Shown: piece after piece, positions 58,897 to 64,000 of the stretch
Layout: each line of letters starts with the position of its first letter
Position numbering within the stretch: the stretch's first letter is position 1
Assembly: GCA_022747635.1 (NCBI GenBank)
Contig: JAKTNV010000005.1
Location: forward strand, 40,473,738 to 40,537,737
DNA from: Hetaerina americana
Taxonomy: Eukaryota; Arthropoda; Insecta; Odonata; Calopterygidae
Length of the DNA stretch: 64,000 nucleotides
Direction of reading: 5' to 3'
Notes under the pieces: generated by a model
The model's database searches: none
Told to the model about the DNA's origin: nothing
What the model saw: the letters and a program-made list of their open reading frames with translations, nothing else
Program-made: the position numbers and the translations under genes

Positions 58897-58897
<1 letters not shown>
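57782..58897 (+). CDS. mariner transposase with C-terminal end replaced by inverted-repeat sequence
   Basis: This is a DDD transposase that would cut and paste the element at TA sites. I take the start at 57,782 (MDLNLQQRTCIKFC) because it aligns with other mariner N-termini. An in-frame ATG at 57,713 lies inside the left inverted repeat and would add 23 residues. From 57,782, a helix-turn-helix region occupies about residues 5-75 (including YQWHERFRSGRESIEDDERS). Catalytic residues are D155 (TGDETWVYEYD), D250 (HHDNAPSH) and D285 (SPDLAPCDFFLF). The spacing of 34 between the last two is the mariner D34D signature. The linker RRVAEPKDLNF looks a few residues shorter than the usual WVP-type linker. 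The last 49 residues are encoded by the right inverted repeat, so the usual W..CI...GdYFEGD C-terminus is missing. The stop TAG is the last three bases of the element. Activity is doubtful. Confidence 0.9.
58748..58897 (-). repeat. mariner right terminal inverted repeat (overlaps the transposase 3' end)
   Basis: 150 bp reverse complement of the left repeat. It overlaps the last 49 codons and the stop of the transposase frame. Confidence 0.95.

Positions 58898-58963
<66 letters not shown>
58898..58963. repeat. (TA)n tract right of the mariner
   Basis: TA repeats with a TATGTATA interruption. The first TA is the right target-site copy. Confidence 0.95.
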
Positions 58964-59234
58964 CGTATCCAGTGGGTAGAGCGTTGGACTGCTGACCAGA
59001 GGGTCCTGGGTTCAATTCCCGCGCAAGGCACTCTGGGCACCTGCAGCTCCACCCAAGCTAAAGTGATTTTTTGGGTACCAGATCTTCCTGTGAAAACATA
59101 ACCGGCACAGGGAAAGGAACTGGCCCCCCTACCCTGATGTGTGAATTACCACACGCCGTATAGGGCTTATTACTACCTTAGTACAACCATCACCTACTAA
59201 ACCGGCCTTCGGGTTGATTACTGTGTTTATGGTG
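58964..59234 (+). mobile_element. SINE-A copy 6, full-length reference copy
   Basis: The tRNA-like head has CCAGTGGGTAGAGCGTTGG (A box) and GGTTCAATTCC (B box, 59,009-59,019). The body GGTACCAGATCTTCC, CCTGATGTGTGAATTACC and the tail CCTTCGGGTTGATTACTG follow. It ends TTTATGG and passes directly into a GTGTATATA repeat. It is the least decayed head of the family in this window. Confidence 0.88.
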
Positions 59235-59340
59235 TGTATATATATATATATATATATATGGTGTGTATATATATATATATATATATGGTGTGTATATATA
59301 TATATATATATATTCATATATTTTTTTTGTGTATATATAC
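59235..59340. repeat. Minisatellite of GTGTG-(TA)n-TGG units
   Basis: About three repeats of a unit of roughly 28-30 bp, GGTGTGTATATATATATAT..., follow the SINE tail. The GGTG part appears to be copied from the SINE 3' end. Confidence 0.85.
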
Positions 59341-62117
59341 ATATTTCTTTCTTTAGCGCCTCGCCGGAATGTCGTGCCCTCATCCGGCTCAAAAATTTTC
59401 TGTCTTTGAAACTCCGAAAAAAATCAACTGATTTTGATAATGATTTCGAAACGGCTTTTTTTATTTTTTCAACGCTGTACTTACAAGCCGGGATTTCATA
59501 ACATTAAAAAAGGAAAGACAGATACTCTTTCCCGCTTTTCCTGTAATCTATCACACCGCTCAAACTATCCACTCATAGTTAATTATAAGAAAATAGCGGG
59601 AATTTCCCTTCCTCGTAGTGTTGTACTTGGGTCACAAGTTGTTCTTAACCCATATTTCTTCCCACCAGCAGGAACAAGAATGTTTAGAATGAAAAAGGCT
59701 ACATTGAGGCGGGAAGGCAGAGCGACACGCTATCCGTATCCGCGTCTAATTCGGTAGCATGGCATGCCTATATTCTATAGTCTGCCTACTAATGCCCACA
59801 ATCTACTCTATATTTATGTAATGTAGGGTTTCTTAATTATTTCGGGCCCTATTTAACCATTAATGCGTGTCCATGTTCCATGAGACTCATGCTTATATTG
59901 CCACATTACCCTATTTACAAATTAAATGGTAAGTAGTTTCTGTATTTCCCGCTTCGCTGCTTTGGTCCGCCGCTCAGACCATGATGTTCCGTGTCCTTTC
60001 CAGGATACTTAATCAGATCAAGGCTCGAAAACCTTCGATGGAAATTAAAAATGAACAATTTCGAAGAAGAATTTTCTGCAGATCTCGTAAAAGGAGACCG
60101 TCTAGTGACATGCGGATATTGAGGAATCAGTCGAGGTTCACTTCACGTAGAGCATTTCACTTCTCCGTTTGCGTTCTGCCCTTTCATTTCCATAACGATC
60201 CCTCAGTGCTCATGACGGGAGAATGCGGTGCAATTAGAAGCGGTAATTATGGATCTCGGTAGATTGTAGCATCGCTCTCGAACCACATACGGTATTTGCG
60301 CCAAGGACAACGGAGCAATAGTCATTGGAATTCGACATGTACAAAAACATTATTTTTCCATCGGGACTTCTCCTTTGTAGCCAACAGGAATTCACCATAG
60401 TCTCCTCATTCACGTTCTATAAAAGCAGAAGATAGAGCTCTGGACTATTTTTAAGAAACAGCAGAATTGTCAGATAAAATACACACATTGCACCAATTTT
60501 TTGGTCATCTCTCTGTGACCCGGAGTATTCACTCTACAAATGAGTAATATGCGAGTGCACTTTAAATAAACTATAATTTAAGACTAAATATTATGGAAAA
60601 TCATATTGGAAAACGACAATCCTTACCGTAATATTAATAACATATTTTCCATTTTAGTTCCTAAATTAAAGATGTTATTTCGGTTTGATTAGGCCGGATC
60701 TTAAATAGGCTGTTCTTGTTCGGGACTTGGAAATAAATGAGGGATTGAGGAATTAGATCGAGTGTAAAGGTGATACGTTATATTTGCGAGAAACGATTAC
60801 GAATCGATGTCATTTCATCGCAATTAAATAAACTAAGAAGGGATCCTATTTGCTCACGAGGAGAGTAAGCTTGCTTAGGAATTTTAGAAAGGTACAGGAC
60901 ACTCGATTTCATTTTTAATTACAAAGGAGTTATTAAGGTCACTAAGATTGGTGTCTTGGACCACCCATATCAAATGAGAAGTAAATGTCAGATTTGCAGA
61001 ATGGCAGAACGTAATGATGGATGAAATTCTATTTCTCCCTCGCACAATTTGCAATCGCAACAACACAACGCTTTGGGTCCAAAGACCATTCTCCAATTTA
61101 TATATATTCGATTTACGAATATTTCATGCAAAAGACTCCATAAAACTTCATAGCTAAACTTGTGTCCTGACAAACTCTGCCACACACATATACAGGGATG
61201 GTAGGGTATGATGCGGACGGATTCCTAGAAATCCGACCTCAAATGTTACAAACTCGTCTTCTCACTTCTTCGACAATCACGTCTCCTTCGAAGATCTTCA
61301 ATATTTGATTCCCTCGTTCCTCGAAAAATAAATAATATTCAGCGCAGAACAAAATTTAAGTTCAAAAATGTATTAAGCGATGTAGAAATCCTGATCGAGA
61401 GACCTTTTGAACTACAATAACTGTAAACAACACAGTAAACAATCAACTCAAACGCGGAAATATTTATGCGTACAATAAATTGGGGGATTTTCGAAATAAC
61501 TTTACTGCAAGCCACTATCCGCCATTCCTGTACAGTAAACCCAGTGGGTGACGTTGCGATTGAAATGTATGGTCACAGCATAAGAATCAGAAGATTTCGT
61601 GCACAAATTAGTAAGTTGCCAGCGTTTGACCAGGAGTGAGTTGAACCGTATCTGACGATCGTGATATCACACGTCGAGTCAATTTTAAGAAGCATTACAG
61701 GCTCTTTACGCGGTTGGCAAGTGATAGTTCTCTGTTAAATGATACAAGCAGATTTAAAAAAATTATACATCGTATCACTGCTTATAATTTATACCTGTAA
61801 ACCAGCTTAAATAACCGAGAAAAGCTTGTTTAGAGGATGGCTCAAGAATACGATACTTAGGGGTGGTAAATATATATTTTGTTTCCATTTTAAGCCCGTA
61901 ATATTGAAGATTTGCGTATTATTTTGATTATTTTCACCAGTTTGTCGATTGATGTTTTTACCTCACCATTATATTAAAATTATCAATCAGACCATATACT
62001 TAGACTTGTGGTACTACAAATATTCTTTCAGTGCACTCTTTAACAATTGTTTAAAATATATATCATGAATTGAACTTAAATAAATTTTTTCATCCATAAA
62101 AACATTAGAATTAGTTC
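59341..62117. other. No recognisable gene
   Basis: Unique-looking DNA. ORFs of 93-107 codons (59,434-59,757 and 59,981-60,262) have no recognisable motif. Both are Arg/Phe-rich and look accidental. Confidence 0.5.
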
Positions 62118-62177
62118 CTTTGCACTCGATACAGTGTCTATGCACTCGAATCAGTGCCTTTGCATTCAATACGCCTG
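62118..62177. repeat. 20-bp minisatellite, three copies
   Basis: Units TTTGCACTCGATACAGTGTC, TATGCACTCGAATCAGTGCC and TTTGCATTCAATACGCC lie in tandem with a few differences. Confidence 0.85.
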
Positions 62178-63631
62178 TGCTAATTACCACAGACGTCTTA
62201 CTTCATAAAGTATTTTTTACCACAAGCTCATTCCCATGTTTTCAAGCTAAGTATACCTTGAATCGTGATCATATTTGCCATCGTCTCATTTTTTGCTTTC
62301 ATTTCCCCAGCAAACATCGAGTTGGGACTATGGCTAGTTGAAATCGAAAAACAAACTCAAGAACCTTTTAAAATTGGTGGCATTATTTGCATTTATTCGG
62401 TAAGTTACTGCCCTGATTCGAGATGATTCTTTTCCCACGCATCCCATAAACAGCTTTCTCCAGCCTTAGCCAGAATCAACACGCTAAGTCCAGGTTGGGC
62501 CACATCCGTGCTGTGTTCGCAGTGTAGCGGTGCATGTTCTTAATGAAAACCTCACCAAGAGATTGTTTCGCAGGTTATGTTGATGACGTCTTACGCCATA
62601 TGATAGAACACATGGCAGAGATAATGCGTTTTAGCTGCTTATTGCAAGTATTTATTTATCATTAACAATAATGCATTTATTTGTAAGAGAATATCATTAG
62701 AAAGATATGTGGTTCACGTGACTACCTCTAAAATGGTTATTACAATAATAAAATGTATGAGTAATGGATAACACAGCGGTAAACATGACTTGAGTCTTAA
62801 GATATAAGTCCTGATTTATACCAAGTTCTATTACTAGTCATAGAGTATAATGGTTGGATGAGCTTTATTACTCTGATTATACAGAAGGCATCCAACATTG
62901 CTATGAACAAATTACCATACAGGCTAACTTGAACATCCGCATCACATTTCTTATTATACTATGTAGATGGGTTACCATTAAATTTAATCTCTTCTTCTTT
63001 CTGTTCAAATTACCGTTTTCAGTTTTAATTTTATTATAACAAATAAAAGCCACTAAAGCCCCCATTACATGATAAAATTTCAGTGGACCGTGCATAACGT
63101 CGGCTTTACCAAGAGTGTTTGTTGGGAACATTTGAATTTATATATACATCCCGTTAGCAATTATATCTGCTCCCGCTTTAAAACTTAAACGCGCCGAATG
63201 AAGAAATCTTTGATTGACTAATTTACATACATTCAACAAAAAAAACTTGTGTGCGCTGCGTTCAAATACGAAATATATTTCACAGAAATCATAGCGTTAA
63301 TTGATTTCCCTAGAATCATAGAAAGATAGCCATAACAAATATGAATTTCTTAAACTACCGCTCTCAGGGTATTAAGAAGAGTAAATTAAAATGCACCTAA
63401 ATCGATTTTTAATTCTATGACCTTTATTAACTACGTTTCCATTTCGTGTGAAATTGTATTATATTATTGATACTTTCATTCATTACAGACTCCGAATACC
63501 CATTGACGAAAGCACAACAGTTCTCTTCAGTTTTTTTGGACGAAATTAAAAAAGGAACATTTATGAGATGCCAGAAAGATTGACTAATTTAGGGTGATAA
63601 TAAATACTATACACACAAACAAACATAAATA
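62178..63631. other. No recognisable gene
   Basis: AT-rich unique-looking DNA. Nothing supported. Confidence 0.5.
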
Positions 63632-63633
63632 TA

Positions 63634-63674
<41 letters not shown>
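63632..63674. repeat. (TA)n microsatellite
   Basis: TA repeats directly before the short interspersed repeat copy at 63,693. Confidence 0.95.
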
Positions 63675-63678
<4 letters not shown>

Positions 63679-63692
63679 GATATTTGGACCTC

Positions 63693-63777
63693 ACAATAGA
63701 ACACAAATAAAATAGTAACACTTAAAAGGACACTCACATTGTAAATTGTTTAAGCTCTCGGCCTTCTTCAAGTAAGA

Positions 63778-63780
<3 letters not shown>
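63693..63780 (-). repeat. Short interspersed repeat (copy 2), related to 12,410-12,520
   Basis: Shares CACAATAGAACACAAA, AAAATAG, AAAAGGACACTCAC and CTCGGCCTTCTTCA with the 12.4 kb copy. The minus strand reads CTTGAAGAAGGCCGAGAGC. Confidence 0.75.

Positions 63781-63836
<56 letters not shown>
63781..63836. repeat. (TA)n microsatellite
   Basis: Uninterrupted TA repeats immediately after the short interspersed repeat. Confidence 0.95.
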
Positions 63837-63839
<3 letters not shown>

Positions 63840-64000
63840 GTTCGTATATAATCGCAACCTGCGAACAAACAGCAGCGGAGATGATACACATTTGTCGCCA
63901 AATATTTACTCAACTGGCTTTCTGCGCTTGAAAGAATGCTATAAGGAGGCGACTAAAGCTTATGTAACGGGATGTAATTATAAATATTTACTGGGCAAAA
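63837..64000. other. Window end, no feature seen
   Basis: Unique-looking sequence running to the window edge. Confidence 0.5.

Larger units (their letters stand above)
57577..58897 (+). mobile_element. mariner transposon (1,321 bp) with 150-bp terminal inverted repeats
   Basis: The terminal inverted repeats are 57,577-57,726 and 58,748-58,897. They match at 148 of 150 positions and begin CTACCTTGAACAAAAAGTTC. TA dinucleotides flank both ends (57,575-57,576 and 58,898-58,899), the standard Tc1/mariner target duplication. A single transposase frame fills the interior. The total length is typical for mariner, but the inverted repeats are far longer than the usual roughly 30 bp. The intact frame and near-identical ends suggest a recent insertion into a TA tract. 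Confidence 0.95.

Overview
The window looks like intergenic or intronic DNA from an animal genome, most likely an insect or other arthropod. The sequence is AT-rich. It carries an insect-type mariner element, APE-type LINEs, several tRNA-derived SINE families and many (TA)n tracts. There are no operons, bacterial-style genes, or exons of a host gene that I can recognise. The species cannot be fixed from sequence alone. Names such as SINE-A and SINE-B are local labels for families I grouped here by comparing copies within the window.

Layout. 1-7.1 kb: unique-looking AT-rich DNA. 7.1-12.5 kb: a SINE, microsatellites, and a young composite of two head-to-head LINE pieces. One piece has a long intact reverse transcriptase ORF on the minus strand. 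The other, on the plus strand, has lost its middle. 12.5-20 kb: mostly unique DNA with a GC-rich island (15.4-16.4 kb), a SINE and a palindrome. 21-23.2 kb: a decayed LINE followed by a decayed SINE. 26 kb: a fragment of a different LINE. 30 kb: a rearranged relic of the satellite found at 52-57 kb. 31-47 kb: unique DNA with a long hairpin (31.3 kb), three GC-rich islands (33, 39 and 44 kb), a perfect 28-bp-arm hairpin (39.6 kb), two SINE-B copies, and LINE relics at 40 and 46 kb. 48.6-51.5 kb: a palindrome, a diverged satellite monomer, an inverted pair of a short foldback repeat, and a third SINE type. 52.4-59.3 kb: the main accessory block, described next. 59.3-64 kb: mostly unique DNA with a small minisatellite and TA-flanked repeats.

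The accessory block is a tandem satellite with 457/459-bp monomers. Each of 11 monomers carries a 75-nt tRNA-like cloverleaf followed by a T-run that could end RNA polymerase III transcription. Two monomers and a fragment run on the minus strand and nine run on the plus strand, meeting head-to-head at about 53,647. Diagnostic variants show local homogenisation and a three-monomer higher-order repeat of 1,375 bp. A (TA)n tract ends the array. A 1,321-bp mariner with 150-bp, nearly identical terminal inverted repeats is inserted in this tract. A tRNA-derived SINE follows on the other side of the TA tract.

The elements are linked by dependence and insertion site rather than by a pathway. SINEs need LINE reverse transcriptase. 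TA tracts act as landing sites or tails for mariner, SINE-A and LINE. The satellite may have begun as a tRNA-headed retroposon that went tandem. The most interesting leads are the tRNA-bearing satellite, the mariner whose ORF ends inside its own inverted repeat, the head-to-head LINE composite, and recurring hammerhead-like sequence cores in short palindromic repeats.
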